From: Lachnospiraceae bacterium | Lineage (GTDB): Bacteria; Bacillota; Clostridia; Lachnospirales; Lachnospiraceae | Length of the DNA: 64,000 bases | Assembly (NCBI GenBank): GCA_017936885.1 | Contig: JAGBEO010000001.1 | Location: 127,733-191,732 of the forward strand | Reading direction: 5' to 3' | Part shown: positions 43,154 to 53,339 of the stretch, piece by piece | Position numbering within the stretch: the first letter of the stretch is position 1 | How the letters are laid out: every line of letters starts with the position of its first letter | Notes under the pieces: generated by a model | What the model was told of the DNA's origin: nothing | Databases searched by the model: none | Seen by the model: the letters and a program-made list of their open reading frames with translations, nothing else | Translations under genes and position numbers: made by a program

Positions 43154-43849
43154 CTAGAACATTTTTACCAAATCGGCCCCCCGCAAGGCCCGGTCAATCT
43201 GCTGCAGTCTTCCATCCTTCATGACATAAAGCTTATGGCATAACTCCAGTTCACTCTCCTCATGGGTAGTAATCACCACGGTTCCCTTGCGCTGTAAATA
43301 AACCTCTAAATAATTTCGAATATCTTCTTTGCAGATCAGATCCAGCGCCGCGCTCGGCTCATCCATCAAAAGTACCGGCGGCATACCTGACATAGCGATT
43401 CCGATACTCACACGTTTCTTCATCCCGCCGGACAACTTACTGGCCTGTTTGGTTACAAATTCCTGTACTCCGAGCAAATGCAGAAAGCCTTCTTCTAATT
43501 CCTGTTTCAGCCGTCCGGAATCAGGATACCACAGACGGAGATTATCATACACGGTAAGCTCCGGGATCAGCGGATTCTCCTGCGGCACATAACCCGTCAT
43601 TTTACGGATAACTTCTTTGCTGCAACGCATTTGGGGACCTGACCATGCCGCCTGCCCGTAATACCGGACCTCACCGGATTTCGGTTTCAGCGTGCCTGCC
43701 AGAATGGACAGAAGCGTGGATTTGCCGCAGCCGTTGGCACCCACAATACCGATGCACTCGCCCCGCTCTGCTGTAAATGAAGCGCCTTTCAAAACAGGTC
43801 TTCTGCCGTATGCACTTGTAATGTCCTGCACTGAAATCATTTTGTTCAT
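43154..43849 (-). CDS. ABC transporter ATP-binding protein
   Basis: About 231 residues. Walker A is GANGCGKST, the Q-loop region is YVPQENPLIPE, the signature is LSGGMKKRVSIGIAM, Walker B is VLLMDEPSAALD, and the switch His is in VITTHEES. It energises the ABC-2 permeases encoded downstream on the same strand. The start is uncertain: MNKMISVQDI at 43849 fits family length, but no clear ribosome binding site is present, and the frame is open to 43888. It is the first gene of the exporter operon. Confidence 0.9.
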   Translation of the reverse strand: MNKMISVQDITSAYGRRPVLKGASFTAERGECIGIVGANGCGKSTLLSILAGTLKPKSGEVRYYGQAAWSGPQMRCSKEVIRKMTGYVPQENPLIPELTVYDNLRLWYPDSGRLKQELEEGFLHLLGVQEFVTKQASKLSGGMKKRVSIGIAMSGMPPVLLMDEPSAALDLICKEDIRNYLEVYLQRKGTVVITTHEESELELCHKLYVMKDGRLQQIDRALRGADLVKMF

Positions 43850-43973
43850 GCATTTATAGTACCATAGATTGTCGGAAAACAAAAGCATTCTATTTTATAA
43901 GGAAAAACCTGTTATATACGCCGCCACACCCAAGACCGTTCCCATCCGGGATTTTGACAGATTGTAAAAAAGA

Positions 43974-44002
43974 TTGTCAATCTCTTTTACCCATTGTATG
44001 AT
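43974..44002 (+). promoter_or_regulatory. Promoter of the GH9 gene
   Basis: TTGTCA (43974-43979), a 17-bp spacer and TATGAT (43997-44002) lie 36 bp before the ATG. TTGACA (43953-43958) and TGTCAA (43975-43980) form an inverted pair that overlaps the -35, a possible repressor site. Confidence 0.6.
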
Positions 44003-44037
44003 AATTATATTAAGAAAAAATCGTACGGAGGTTCTAT

Positions 44038-45666
44038 ATGCAAATTTATGTAAACCAAGTTGGCTATCCACAAAATGCCAGAAAAGTTGCTGCCGCAAAC
44101 TTTCCCTGTCATTTTCAGCTAATCAACGCGCTGACAAAGCAATGTGCCTTAGACGGAACAGCCAGAACAAAGGGCTTCGATGATTGTTCCGGAGAAGAAG
44201 TATATCAAATTGACTTTTCAGATGTTACTGTACCCGGCTCCTATTATATTCTCGCAGAGAACGGTGTACAATCCCACGTCTTTCAAATCGGGGAAAATGT
44301 GTACGAATCATTAAAAACCGCTGTAATCAAGGCTCTTTACTTTCAGAGATGCGGATGTGAATTAACGGAAAAACATGCCGGTGTCTATACACACAAAGCA
44401 TGTCATACCACTCCTTCCGTTTTTCTGGATGACTACATAAATAAAGTGCCCGATCCGCAGCAGCTTGATATGACCGGCGGCTGGCATGATGCCGGTGATT
44501 TCGGAAGATATTCTTCTCCGGCTGCCGTTGCCCTTGCACATCTTCTGTATGCCTATGAACTTTTTCCGGATAAGCTTCAGATGGATCTCAATATTCCCGA
44601 AAGCGGCAATGATATGCCGGATCTTCTGAATGAATGTCTCTATGAGCTTACCTGGCTTATGAAAATGCAGGCTCCCGACGGCGGTGTCTATCACAAGCTT
44701 ACTTCCTTTTCCCATGCCGGTTTTATCATGCCCGAAGAGGATTCGGCACAATTTCTCATTTATCCGGTTTCCTCCATGGCAACCGCAGATTTCGCTGCCG
44801 TGATGGCTCTGGCTTCCAGAGTGTATGCTCCCTTCCGCTCTGACTTCTCCGAACAGGCGCTTACTGCAGCGAAGAAGGCATGGAGCTGGCTTGACTCCAA
44901 TCCTTATGTGGGCTTCCACAATCCTGCCGGAAGCAATACCGGAGAATATGATGATGAGAGTGATTTAGACGAACGGCTCTGGGCAAGTGCAGAGCTTCTT
45001 CGCACCGATAAAGAAAATGCCGCCGCTTATATAGAGAAACTGAAAGAATATTCTGCTCTGCCAATCAGTAAGACGGATTTCGGCTGGACTGATGTATCCG
45101 GGTTTGCCACCCTTACCATTCTATTTGACCCTGACCACAGTGCCGGAGATTTTGAAGCAGACTATAAGAAGGTTTTATTTGCCGAGGCCGACAGACTCTG
45201 TAAGCTGCAGGCGGGTTCCGGCTATCAGCTTGCCATGCAGCCGGAGGACTTTGTCTGGGGCAGCAATATGGTGGTCTGCAACCGCTCCATGCTTCTGATT
45301 CTGGCAAGCCTTCTTTCCGACAGCATAGAGGCTGCCGCTTATCGGGAAGCTGCTTTAAACCAGCTCCACTATCTGCTTGGACGCAATGCTATGGACACCA
45401 GCTACGTAACTGGCTTTGGAGAAAATGCTTTCAAAAACCCGCACAACAGACCAACCTATGCAGACGGCATCGAACTGCCTATGCCCGGCTGGGTAAGCGG
45501 CGGTCCTTTCAAGGCGCCCTGCGATGAGGCAGCCATAGAACGGATTCCCGCAGGCACACCTCCCATGAAATGCTATGTCGATCATGTGGACAGCTACTCC
45601 ACGAACGAAATTACGATTTACTGGAATTCACCCGTTGCGTTTATGACGGCATTCTTTTCTAAATAA
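44038..45666 (+). CDS. GH9 family glycoside hydrolase, no signal peptide
   Basis: A 542-residue enzyme. Residues 1-85 are the Ig-like domain found before GH9 barrels (MQIYVNQVGYPQNARKVA). Residues about 95-540 are the (alpha/alpha)6 barrel. The catalytic base region is GGWHDAGDFGRY (Asp151, Asp154). The general acid is Glu524 in DSYSTNEITIYWNSPVAF. GH9 enzymes are mostly secreted endoglucanases. Here there is no signal peptide, so it should act in the cytosol on imported oligosaccharides, as an exo-acting cellodextrinase, beta-glucosidase or glucosaminidase would. CGGAGG precedes the ATG. It stands alone between two minus-strand operons. Confidence 0.88.
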   Translation: MQIYVNQVGYPQNARKVAAANFPCHFQLINALTKQCALDGTARTKGFDDCSGEEVYQIDFSDVTVPGSYYILAENGVQSHVFQIGENVYESLKTAVIKALYFQRCGCELTEKHAGVYTHKACHTTPSVFLDDYINKVPDPQQLDMTGGWHDAGDFGRYSSPAAVALAHLLYAYELFPDKLQMDLNIPESGNDMPDLLNECLYELTWLMKMQAPDGGVYHKLTSFSHAGFIMPEEDSAQFLIYPVSSMATADFAAVMALASRVYAPFRSDFSEQALTAAKKAWSWLDSNPYVGFHNPAGSNTGEYDDESDLDERLWASAELLRTDKENAAAYIEKLKEYSALPISKTDFGWTDVSGFATLTILFDPDHSAGDFEADYKKVLFAEADRLCKLQAGSGYQLAMQPEDFVWGSNMVVCNRSMLLILASLLSDSIEAAAYREAALNQLHYLLGRNAMDTSYVTGFGENAFKNPHNRPTYADGIELPMPGWVSGGPFKAPCDEAAIERIPAGTPPMKCYVDHVDSYSTNEITIYWNSPVAFMTAFFSK

Positions 45667-45730
45667 AAAGCGCCACTCAGCAGTTTGCGCTTGCTACCAC
45701 TACTGCTCGAGCACTTTCCTATCACACAAA

Positions 45731-45778
45731 AAGGGCTGTCTCTTTTACGAATAGAAATCCGTAAAGAGACAGCCCTCT
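45731..45778. terminator. Strong bidirectional terminator between GH9 and etfA
   Basis: AGGGCTGTCTCTTT..ACG pairs with CGTAAAGAGACAGCCCT, about 17 base pairs around a ten-base loop. TTTTTGTG follows on the minus strand, ending the butyrate operon. Confidence 0.85.
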
Positions 45779-45844
45779 TAACTTTATAAATTATAGAAAT
45801 GTCTGCATTCCATCAGCCAGATCTAAATCACACTAGCCTTCTGC

Positions 45845-46891
45845 TTATTTAGCAGCAGCGATTTCAGCTTTCAAAGCTTCTGTCAGCTTCGGAACGATCT
45901 TGTTTAAGTCGCCTACGATACCGTAGTCAGCTACATCGAAGATCGGAGCATCTGCATCTTTGTTGATCGCAACAATGATGTCAGACTCTTCCATACCTGC
46001 TACGTGCTGGATGGCACCGGAGATACCGATTGCAAAGTATACGTTAGGACGAACCGTCTTACCTGTCTGACCTACCTGTAAATCCTTCGGTTTCCAGCCG
46101 GAATCTACTACTGCACGGGAACAGCTTACGGTACCGCCGAGTACGTCTGCCAGATCTTCCAAAAGCTTGAAGTTCTCAGGGCTTCCTACACCACGTCCGC
46201 CGGATACCAGAATCTTAGCATCCATGATATCTACAGTATCTACTACAGATTTAACAATATCAAGAATCTCTACATATTTGTTATCAGGAGTGAATCCGGG
46301 ATTGAACTCTTCTACAACTGCCTTAGCACCCTTGATTGGATCAATTTTCTGCATAACGCCTGCACGTACTGTGGCCATCTGAGGACGGTTATAAGGACAT
46401 GCAATCGTAGCGATTGTATTACCGCCGAATGCAGGACGTGTCATAAGCAGCTGATTGTGTAACTGCTCCTGACCGGGTACAGCCTGTAACGGAAAATCAC
46501 CGATCTCAAGAACAGTACAGTCTGCTGTCAGACCTGTAGCAACTCTTGCGGATACTCTGGGGCCTAAATCTCTACCGATAGCTGTTGCGCCAACCAGTAC
46601 GATTTCAGGTTTATACTGGTTAATGATAGAAGCAAGAGCATGTGCATAAGGCTCTGTTCTATACTCTTTTAATTCAGGATCATCTACTACGATAACCTTG
46701 TCAGCTCCGTACTCAGCAAGCTGATCTGCCAGCCCTTTGATACCGGAACCTAATAACATAGCTGTTACTTCTGTATTTAAATCTTTAGCGAGGTCTTTTG
46801 CTTTGCCAAGTAACTCGAATGCAATACTGCTGATCTCATTGTCTACCTGCTGAGCAAAGACATATACTCCCTTGTATTCTTCTAAATTCAT
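45845..46891 (-). CDS. etfA: Electron transfer flavoprotein alpha subunit
   Basis: A 348-residue FAD-binding subunit. With EtfB it forms the electron-bifurcating partner of butyryl-CoA dehydrogenase, coupling crotonyl-CoA reduction by NADH to ferredoxin reduction. The C-terminal FAD domain is clear: [58 protein letters not shown] and [21 protein letters not shown]. It is the last gene of the operon, before a strong terminator. Confidence 0.95.
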   Translation of the reverse strand: MNLEEYKGVYVFAQQVDNEISSIAFELLGKAKDLAKDLNTEVTAMLLGSGIKGLADQLAEYGADKVIVVDDPELKEYRTEPYAHALASIINQYKPEIVLVGATAIGRDLGPRVSARVATGLTADCTVLEIGDFPLQAVPGQEQLHNQLLMTRPAFGGNTIATIACPYNRPQMATVRAGVMQKIDPIKGAKAVVEEFNPGFTPDNKYVEILDIVKSVVDTVDIMDAKILVSGGRGVGSPENFKLLEDLADVLGGTVSCSRAVVDSGWKPKDLQVGQTGKTVRPNVYFAIGISGAIQHVAGMEESDIIVAINKDADAPIFDVADYGIVGDLNKIVPKLTEALKAEIAAAK

Positions 46892-46949
46892 TTTACATTC
46901 CTTTCTCTATGCCGGAGCATAGCCTTATTATCGAATCTCTTTCTCTCAC

Positions 46950-46967
46950 GCGGCAGTTTTCCGCCGC
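46950..46967. other. Small GC-rich hairpin between etfB and etfA
   Basis: GCGGC and GCCGC form a 5-bp stem in the 95-bp gap, without a T run. It may set mRNA stability between the two subunits. Confidence 0.3.
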
Positions 46968-46986
46968 CTGTCCTTTCGGATTTAGA

Positions 46987-47769
46987 TTAGATTACATGCT
47001 TTACTTTCAGCTTATCAACAATGTAGCTTACTGCTTCATCAGGATCAAGCGTAACCTTCTCACCGGCACCTTTTCTTACTTTATCAGATGCTTTAGCGAT
47101 CTTGGTCGGTGAACCCTTCAGACCTAAGTTTGCATCATCTACGTCTTTTAAGTCTGCTCTGCCCCATACGGTGATCTCTGCTTTGTAAGCATCGAAGATT
47201 CCGCCCGGAGTCATGTAACGAGGCTCATTTAACTCAGAAAGAGCTGTAATCAGACAAGGCATCTTAGCCTTAACAACATGATATCTGTCCTCGTACTGAC
47301 GCTCAACGATTACGCTGTCGCCTTCGATTTTGATATCCTGTGCATAAGAGATTACAGGAATGTTAAGGTGCTCAGAGATCTGAGGACCAACCTGAGCCGT
47401 ATCACCATCGATAGCCTGACGGCCTGTGATGATAAGATCATACTCTAAGTTTCTGATTGCGCCTGCAAGTGTTGTAGAGGTAGCCCATGTATCAGCACCG
47501 CCAAGGACTCTGTCTGTTACCAGAACACCCTTGTCTGCACCCATAGCCATAGCCTCACGCAGAACTTCTTCTGCCTTAGGAAGACCCATTGTTACAACCG
47601 TTACTTCTGCACCGTACTGATCTTTCAATCTAAGTGCTGCTTCCAGACCAGCTTTATCATCAGGGTTCATGATGGTCAGCATAGCGCCTCTGTCAAGTGT
47701 TCCGTCGGGATTAAACTTAACGCCGCCCTTTGTATCAGGAACCTGTTTAACACAAACAACAATTTTCAT
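46987..47769 (-). CDS. etfB: Electron transfer flavoprotein beta subunit
   Basis: A 260-residue subunit starting MKIVVCVKQVPDT, the standard EtfB opening. It carries NPDDKAGLEAALRLKD, VTMGLPKAEEVLREAMAMGAD and the signature IITGRQAIDGDTAQVGPQISE. In bifurcating EtfAB this subunit binds the NADH-oxidising FAD. It lies in the order bcd, etfB, etfA usual for clostridial butyrate operons, with a 157-bp gap after bcd. Confidence 0.95.
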   Translation of the reverse strand: MKIVVCVKQVPDTKGGVKFNPDGTLDRGAMLTIMNPDDKAGLEAALRLKDQYGAEVTVVTMGLPKAEEVLREAMAMGADKGVLVTDRVLGGADTWATSTTLAGAIRNLEYDLIITGRQAIDGDTAQVGPQISEHLNIPVISYAQDIKIEGDSVIVERQYEDRYHVVKAKMPCLITALSELNEPRYMTPGGIFDAYKAEITVWGRADLKDVDDANLGLKGSPTKIAKASDKVRKGAGEKVTLDPDEAVSYIVDKLKVKHVI

Positions 47770-47926
47770 TGTATTTCTCTCCTTATATTTATTCGTTTAT
47801 TTAATACATGTCATTATCTATAAGCCGGCATTCGAAAATGTATTTCATCTTCTCTCACAATGCTGTGTTTTGCTCCGCTTCTGTTCCTGCGTACAGAAAA
47901 ACTCCGCAGGGCAAATACATACCGTC

Positions 47927-49078
47927 TTACTTAAGCAATGCGCCAGAGATTACCATACGCTGAACTTCGCTTGTTCCTTCGTAGATCTCCGTGATCTTAG
48001 CATCACGCATCATACGCTCTACATCGTACTCTCTGATGTAACCGTAACCGCCGTGTAACTGAACAGCCTTAGTTGTTACTTCCATAGCAACTTCTGCAGC
48101 ATATAATTTAGCCTTAGCAGCTTCTACAGAGTAAACCTTCTGTGTAGCCTTAGCCATAGCAGCCTTGTATACCAGTAACTGAGCAGCCTCTACCTTAGTA
48201 GCCATATCTGCTAACTGGAACTGTGTATTCTGGAAAGCGCCGATTGCTCTGCCGAACTGTTTTCTCTCTTTTACATACTCGATGGTTGTCTCTAATGCGC
48301 CCTCAGCAAGACCAAGTGCCTGAGAAGCGATACCGATACGTCCGCCGTCAAGAGTATGCATAGCGATGTTGAAGCCTTTACCCTTCTGTCCTAATAAGTT
48401 CTCCTTCGGAATACGGCAGTCTGTAAAGATCAGCTCGTATGTGGATGAACCGCGGATACCCATCTTCTTCTCTTTGGTACCGAATGTGAATCCCGGAGTA
48501 CCTTTCTCAACGATGAATGCGGAGATTTCTTTGGTCATTCTGCCGCGCTTCTCAACAGTTCCCGTGATAGCGAAGATAACGTATACGTCAGCTTCTTTAC
48601 CGTTTGTGATGAAGCACTTGGAGCCGTTCAATACCCACTCATCACCGTCTAATACAGCCTTAGTCTGCTGTCCCTGTGCATCTGTACCGGCACCGGGCTC
48701 TGTCAGACCGAATGCGCCAAGCTTCTCACCTTTTGCAAGGGGAACAAGGTATTTCTGTTTCTGCTCTTCTGTACCATATGTTAAAATAGGATCGCAGCAA
48801 AGGGATGTATGTGCAGATACGATAACGCCTGTAGTACCGCATACTTTGGAAAGTTCCTCAACACACATAGCGTATGTTAAAGGATCACAACCCTGTCCGC
48901 CGTACTCCTTCGGAACCGGGATTCCAAGGAAACCTAACTTAGCCATTTTCTCAACAGTCTCTCTTGGGAAAACTTCTGTCTCGTCTACCTCCTGAGCGAG
49001 AGGTTTTACTTCTTTTTCAGCGAACTCTTTAAAAAGAGATCTCGCCATTTCATGCTCTTTGCTTAAAGTAAAATCCAT
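47927..49078 (-). CDS. bcd: Butyryl-CoA dehydrogenase
   Basis: A 383-residue acyl-CoA dehydrogenase that reduces crotonyl-CoA to butyryl-CoA with EtfAB. It begins MDFTLSKEHEMARSLFKEFA. It has the FAD-binding FGLTEPGAGTDAQG and KCFITNGKEADVYV, and the C-terminal catalytic Glu in ITEIYEGTSEVQRMVI. The context (hbd upstream, etfBA downstream) identifies it as the short-chain enzyme of butyrate synthesis rather than a degradative one. Confidence 0.95.
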   Translation of the reverse strand: MDFTLSKEHEMARSLFKEFAEKEVKPLAQEVDETEVFPRETVEKMAKLGFLGIPVPKEYGGQGCDPLTYAMCVEELSKVCGTTGVIVSAHTSLCCDPILTYGTEEQKQKYLVPLAKGEKLGAFGLTEPGAGTDAQGQQTKAVLDGDEWVLNGSKCFITNGKEADVYVIFAITGTVEKRGRMTKEISAFIVEKGTPGFTFGTKEKKMGIRGSSTYELIFTDCRIPKENLLGQKGKGFNIAMHTLDGGRIGIASQALGLAEGALETTIEYVKERKQFGRAIGAFQNTQFQLADMATKVEAAQLLVYKAAMAKATQKVYSVEAAKAKLYAAEVAMEVTTKAVQLHGGYGYIREYDVERMMRDAKITEIYEGTSEVQRMVISGALLK

Positions 49079-49113
49079 GATTTTTTATTCCTCCATGTTT
49101 TTTTGTTATAGTC

Positions 49114-49953
49114 CTATTTTGAATAATCGTAGAAGCCCTTACCTGTCTTGCAGCCTAACTTGCCTGCACGAACCATTTTTCTAAGAAGCGGAGCCGGACG
49201 ATACTTCGGATCACCTGTCTCAGAGTAGATAACTTCCATGATAGCAAGAACGATATCAAGACCTACATAGTCACCTAACTGAAGAGGTCCCATCGGGTGG
49301 TTTGCACCCAGTCTCATTGCAGCATCGATATCCTCTACGCTTGCTACACCTGCTTCTAATACGCAGATACCTTCGTTAATCATCGGGATTAAGATTCTGT
49401 TAACAACAAAGCCTGCTGCCTCATTTACTTCAACAGGTGTCTTGCCGATCTCTTCTGCGATCGCTTTCACCTTATCAAATACTTCATCTGTTGTGTTCTC
49501 GCCACGGATGATCTCTACCAGTTTCATAACCGGAGCGGGATTGAAGAAGTGCATACCGATAACCGGTCTGTCAAGACCTGCGCCGATCTCTGTAATGGAA
49601 AGAGAAGATGTATTGGTTGCGAAAATACAATCTGCTTTACAGATATCCTGTAATTCTTTGAAGGTCTGTTTCTTAATATCCATTACTTCAAGAGCAGCCT
49701 CTACCACAAGATCGCAATCTGTACAGATTGTCTTAACGCCTGTTGTGATCTTAGCTAAGATTTTGTCTGCATCTTCCTGTGTCATTTTGCCTTTTGCAAT
49801 ACGTTTCTCGAAACCTTTTGCAATTTTGTTTTTGCCATTTGCAGCAAATTCCTCATTGATATCGCAAAGGAATACTTCGTATCCTTCTGTCTGGGCAAAA
49901 GCCTGAGCGATACCGGAACCCATTGTTCCTGCACCAATAATACCTACTTTCAT
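49114..49953 (-). CDS. hbd: 3-hydroxybutyryl-CoA dehydrogenase
   Basis: A 279-residue NAD(P)H enzyme that reduces acetoacetyl-CoA to 3-hydroxybutyryl-CoA. The Rossmann motif is [17 protein letters not shown]. The catalytic His is in [20 protein letters not shown], and Asn is in [17 protein letters not shown]. The C-terminal [16 protein letters not shown] and KTGKGFYDY are typical. It lies between crt and bcd with short gaps, in the same operon. Confidence 0.95.
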   Translation of the reverse strand: MKVGIIGAGTMGSGIAQAFAQTEGYEVFLCDINEEFAANGKNKIAKGFEKRIAKGKMTQEDADKILAKITTGVKTICTDCDLVVEAALEVMDIKKQTFKELQDICKADCIFATNTSSLSITEIGAGLDRPVIGMHFFNPAPVMKLVEIIRGENTTDEVFDKVKAIAEEIGKTPVEVNEAAGFVVNRILIPMINEGICVLEAGVASVEDIDAAMRLGANHPMGPLQLGDYVGLDIVLAIMEVIYSETGDPKYRPAPLLRKMVRAGKLGCKTGKGFYDYSK

Positions 49954-49979
49954 CGTAGTTCCTCCTATAAAATGTTTTA

Positions 49980-50765
49980 TTATTTGTTCTGGAATGGCTC
50001 TTTTACTTTCTCTTTATTCTTATCTAAGAAGAACGCCATACCGTATTTCTGATCCTCTGTCTCGAAGCAGTCACCGAATAATTTCTCTTCGATCACGATT
50101 GCTTCATCCATGCCGACTTCCAAGCCGTCATTGATCGCTTTCTTGCAGTTACGGACAGCGATCGGTGCATTCTTTGCGATACCGGAAGCCATCTTCTCTG
50201 CTGCCGCCATCAGCTCTTCCTGCGAATAAACAGCGTTTACAAGACCGATTCTTAACGCTTCGTCAGCCTTGATATTTCTTGCTGTGTAAATCATCTGTTT
50301 AGCCATGCCGGGACCAACAAGTCTTGCAAGTCTCTGTGTGCCGCCGAAGCCCGGTGTGATACCAAGACCAACCTCAGGCTGACCGAATACTGCATTATCG
50401 GAACAGATTCTGATGTCACAGCTCATGGAGATCTCGCATCCGCCGCCCAGTGCAAAGCCGTTAACTGCTGCGATTACAGGAATGGGGAATGTCTCTAATT
50501 TACGGAATACATCATTACCCTTCTTGCCGAAAGTTTCACCCTCAGCCTTGGTTAATGTGCTCATCTCACCGATATCTGCACCTGCCACGAAAGATTTCTG
50601 TCCTGCGCCTGTTAAGATCAGGCATCTTACTGTGTCAAGGTCTACGCCGTCCAGAGTCTTGTCCAGCTCGTCCAGTACAGTAGAATTTAAAGCATTTAAT
50701 GCTTTCTCACGGTTGATGGTAATGATACCAACCTGTCCTTTTACTTCATATAATACAAATTCCAT
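49980..50765 (-). CDS. crt: 3-hydroxybutyryl-CoA dehydratase (crotonase)
   Basis: A 261-residue enoyl-CoA hydratase-fold enzyme that dehydrates 3-hydroxybutyryl-CoA to crotonyl-CoA. It shows the oxyanion-hole segments [12 protein letters not shown] and [21 protein letters not shown], and the catalytic Glu pair region in [20 protein letters not shown]. The length is normal. It lies 16 bp after the thiolase gene and 26 bp before hbd. Confidence 0.95.
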   Translation of the reverse strand: MEFVLYEVKGQVGIITINREKALNALNSTVLDELDKTLDGVDLDTVRCLILTGAGQKSFVAGADIGEMSTLTKAEGETFGKKGNDVFRKLETFPIPVIAAVNGFALGGGCEISMSCDIRICSDNAVFGQPEVGLGITPGFGGTQRLARLVGPGMAKQMIYTARNIKADEALRIGLVNAVYSQEELMAAAEKMASGIAKNAPIAVRNCKKAINDGLEVGMDEAIVIEEKLFGDCFETEDQKYGMAFFLDKNKEKVKEPFQNK

Positions 50766-50781
50766 GGTTTGTTATCCTTTC

Positions 50782-51963
50782 TTAGTCCATTTCAACGATG
50801 GTTGCACAACCCATACCACCGCCGATACACAGTGTAGCAAGACCTTTCTTAGCGCCTTTAGCCTGCATCTCATGAAGCAGAGTAACTAAGATACGGCATC
50901 CGGATGCTCCTACAGGATGTCCCAGAGCGATTGCGCCGCCGTTCGGATTAAGCTGTTTCTCTACGTCAATACCAAGCTCCTTACCCACTGCTACAGACTG
51001 TGCTGCGAATGCCTCGTTAGCCTCGATGATATCGAAGTCTTCGATCTTGTAGCCTGCTTTCGCCATAACCTTCTTAGTAGCCGGAACAGGTCCGATACCC
51101 ATAACCTCAGGTCTGCAGCCTGCCAGCGCGCCTGCTACGAATGTTGCCATAGGCTTAACGCCTAACTCTTTCGCCTTCTCCTCGCTCATAACAACGATAG
51201 CTGCTGCACCGTCGTTGATACCGGATGCGTTACCTGCTGTTACGAATCCGTCAGGGTTGATTGTACGAAGCTTCTGAAGTCCTTCGATGGTGGAACCCGG
51301 TCTTGGGCCTTCATCTACCTTGAACTCAACCATTTCTTTTTTCTTCTTAATCATTACAGGAACGATTTCTTTCTCAAAAGCACCGTTCTTCTGAGCTGCC
51401 TCTGCCTTTAACTGGCTGTTTAATGCGAACTCATCCAATTCTTCACGGGTAAGTCCCCACTCTCTGCAGATGTTATCAGCAGTCATAATCATGTGATAGT
51501 TGTTGAATGCATCCCAAAGCGCATCATTTACCATGGTATCTACTAAGGTTGCATTGTTCATTCTATAACCGTAACGGCCCTGCATTGCTGCATAAGGAGC
51601 CATGGACATATTCTCCATACCACCTGCTACTACGATGTCAGCATCACCAGCCTGAATCATCTGTGCTGCCATGTTGACACAGTTCAGACCGGAACCGCAT
51701 ACAACGTTCACTGTAACAGCGGGAACTTCATTCGGAAGACCTGCTTTGATGGAAGCCTGACGGGCTACGTTCTGTCCGAGACCTGCCTGGATTACACATC
51801 CCATATATACGTGATCAACCTGCTCAGGTGCTACACCTGCTCTGTTTAATGCTTCTTTGATTACGATTGCGCCAAGCTCCGGTGCCGGTGTTGTGCTCAG
51901 GGAACCACCCATGGTACCGATTGCTGTACGGCAAGCGCCTGCCAAAACAACTTTTTTTGCCAT
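50782..51963 (-). CDS. thlA: Acetyl-CoA acetyltransferase (thiolase)
   Basis: A 393-residue biosynthetic thiolase that condenses two acetyl-CoA to acetoacetyl-CoA, the first step to butyrate. The acyl-accepting Cys is in [16 protein letters not shown]. The catalytic His is in [17 protein letters not shown], and the second Cys in [13 protein letters not shown]. The start is the ATG at 51963 with GGAGG eight bases upstream; the frame extends five codons to an ATG that overlaps this site. It is the first gene of the six-gene operon behind the promoter at 52062-52090. No but or buk/ptb gene is in the window. Confidence 0.95.
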   Translation of the reverse strand: MAKKVVLAGACRTAIGTMGGSLSTTPAPELGAIVIKEALNRAGVAPEQVDHVYMGCVIQAGLGQNVARQASIKAGLPNEVPAVTVNVVCGSGLNCVNMAAQMIQAGDADIVVAGGMENMSMAPYAAMQGRYGYRMNNATLVDTMVNDALWDAFNNYHMIMTADNICREWGLTREELDEFALNSQLKAEAAQKNGAFEKEIVPVMIKKKKEMVEFKVDEGPRPGSTIEGLQKLRTINPDGFVTAGNASGINDGAAAIVVMSEEKAKELGVKPMATFVAGALAGCRPEVMGIGPVPATKKVMAKAGYKIEDFDIIEANEAFAAQSVAVGKELGIDVEKQLNPNGGAIALGHPVGASGCRILVTLLHEMQAKGAKKGLATLCIGGGMGCATIVEMD

Positions 51964-51982
51964 CTTTTTTTCCTCCATAATT

Positions 51983-52035
51983 TGTATTGTTTTTTACAAA
52001 AACCCCTGTTTTTAAAGGGTTGACAACGATTGTTA
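51983..52035 (-). promoter_or_regulatory. Leader of the butyrate operon with inverted repeat and weak hairpin
   Basis: TGACAACGATTGTTA at 52021-52035 is a near-perfect inverted repeat (six-base arms, three-base centre) in the transcribed leader. Next to it, AACCC..GGGTT followed by TTTTTG on the minus strand could act as a weak attenuator. The half-sites are oriented opposite to the Rex operator consensus, so Rex is not supported. Confidence 0.4.
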
Positions 52036-52061
52036 TTTTTTTGTCATTGTCCGCTGTTCCT

Positions 52062-52090
52062 ATTGTATCATAGGGATATCTTTTTTGCAA
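52062..52090 (-). promoter_or_regulatory. Promoter of the butyrate operon
   Basis: On the minus strand TTGCAA (52085-52090), a 17-bp spacer and TACAAT (52062-52067). The transcribed leader to thlA would be about 90 nt. Confidence 0.65.
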
Positions 52091-52097
52091 TGATTTC

Positions 52098-53339
52098 TCA
52101 TGCATCTTTTATGGCAGTTTTTACAGCATTTTCCATCGTGATTTCTGAAAAAGATTCTGTGTCCTGCCGCGTTCCTTCTTTGGTACTTTCCTGCGTGTTA
52201 TTTTGCGTATTTTTTTCTTGTTGCGTATCTTTCTCATTTTGATAAGATTCTACGGCAGGGTCTTTCATCTGATAAACTCTTTTCCATTCTTTGGTATCTT
52301 TTACTTTCGCCACCTCACTGCGGTTTTTATATAAGAATTTCGTCAATTCATAGCAGTCAATCCAGATTTCGTTATTGCCCTCTTTCTGGGATTCATCGAA
52401 GATAAGCTGCAATCCCCAATGGAGATGCACTACTTCTATGTTATTCACATTTTCCCTGGTACTGTAACCGGTATGTCCCATATAACCGATTACATCCCCC
52501 GCCGTCACCACACTGCCCTCCTGCAGGTTCTCGGCATAGGGGTAATTCTGCCGCAGATGTGCATAATAGTAATAGCGCTTGCCGTCAAAGCTGCGGATGC
52601 CGATGCGCCATCCGCCGTACTGGTTCCAGCCCAGCGCTTCCACATAGCCGGACTCCACACAGATAATGGGCGTACCGATCTGCCCCATCATGTCATGTCC
52701 TAAGTGCGGTCTGGCATACCCATAACTGCGGGAAGAGCCGAAATCATCATAATGGCTGTAATCAAATCCTTTGGCAATAGGCGAATAGGCTTTCAGTCCA
52801 TAGTAAGAAGCCATGCTGCCGTCCTCTGTCTGCAGGGAAAATTCTCCTACCATACCGCCAAGCACTGCCGTATATGCTTCCAGATAATAGTCGTAATACT
52901 CCATATCCTTTGTCAGCTGCTCCATGGTGGATTCTTTGCTCTGCAGAACCTTTGCCGCCTCCTGAATCTCCCTCACACTGTTTCTGTCAAACTTGCCGCC
53001 ATGCCTGGCTCCCACATAAGCAATCAGCTCAATCCAGTTTACATGCACCTCATCCTGATAAGTCGCCACATCCAGCTCATAAGCTGCTGACAGCACTTCA
53101 CAGCTCACATGAAATTCCACCCATTTGATATAGCTGCCGTCCGCCGTTACTTCGATTGCCTCTCCTTCTTCTGATGACCATGCCTTCTCTCCGCCGCTCC
53201 AGCCGGACGCTTCGAAACGGTTCCTGATTTCCCTCGTAATACAGACGCATCCAAGCGCAATCAAAAGAAGCAGTTCCAATTTTATGGCAAACCGGGTCTT
53301 CTTTTTCCTGCCGTGCTCCTGACAATTCCACATCTTCAT
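52098..53339 (-). CDS. M23 family metallopeptidase (peptidoglycan endopeptidase), membrane-anchored
   Basis: About 413 residues. One N-terminal hydrophobic segment (LELLLLIALGCVCI) anchors it outside the membrane. A helical stretch (about 75-165) precedes the LytM/M23 domain (about 175-330). Zinc ligands are in RPHLGHDMMGQIGTPI (HxxxD) and VVHLHWGLQL (HxH). The C-terminus is a Glu/Thr/Asn-rich tail. It would cut peptide cross-links in the wall, as sporulation and division factors of this class do. The ATG at 53339 is chosen (GGGAAATAG upstream); the frame is open to a TTG at 53405. Confidence 0.82.
   Translation of the reverse strand: MKMWNCQEHGRKKKTRFAIKLELLLLIALGCVCITREIRNRFEASGWSGGEKAWSSEEGEAIEVTADGSYIKWVEFHVSCEVLSAAYELDVATYQDEVHVNWIELIAYVGARHGGKFDRNSVREIQEAAKVLQSKESTMEQLTKDMEYYDYYLEAYTAVLGGMVGEFSLQTEDGSMASYYGLKAYSPIAKGFDYSHYDDFGSSRSYGYARPHLGHDMMGQIGTPIICVESGYVEALGWNQYGGWRIGIRSFDGKRYYYYAHLRQNYPYAENLQEGSVVTAGDVIGYMGHTGYSTRENVNNIEVVHLHWGLQLIFDESQKEGNNEIWIDCYELTKFLYKNRSEVAKVKDTKEWKRVYQMKDPAVESYQNEKDTQQEKNTQNNTQESTKEGTRQDTESFSEITMENAVKTAIKDA

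Noticed and set aside
52021-52035. Inverted repeat considered as a Rex operator
   Set aside because: Half-sites are oriented TAACAA...TTGTCA, opposite to the TTGTTAA...TTAACAA consensus.
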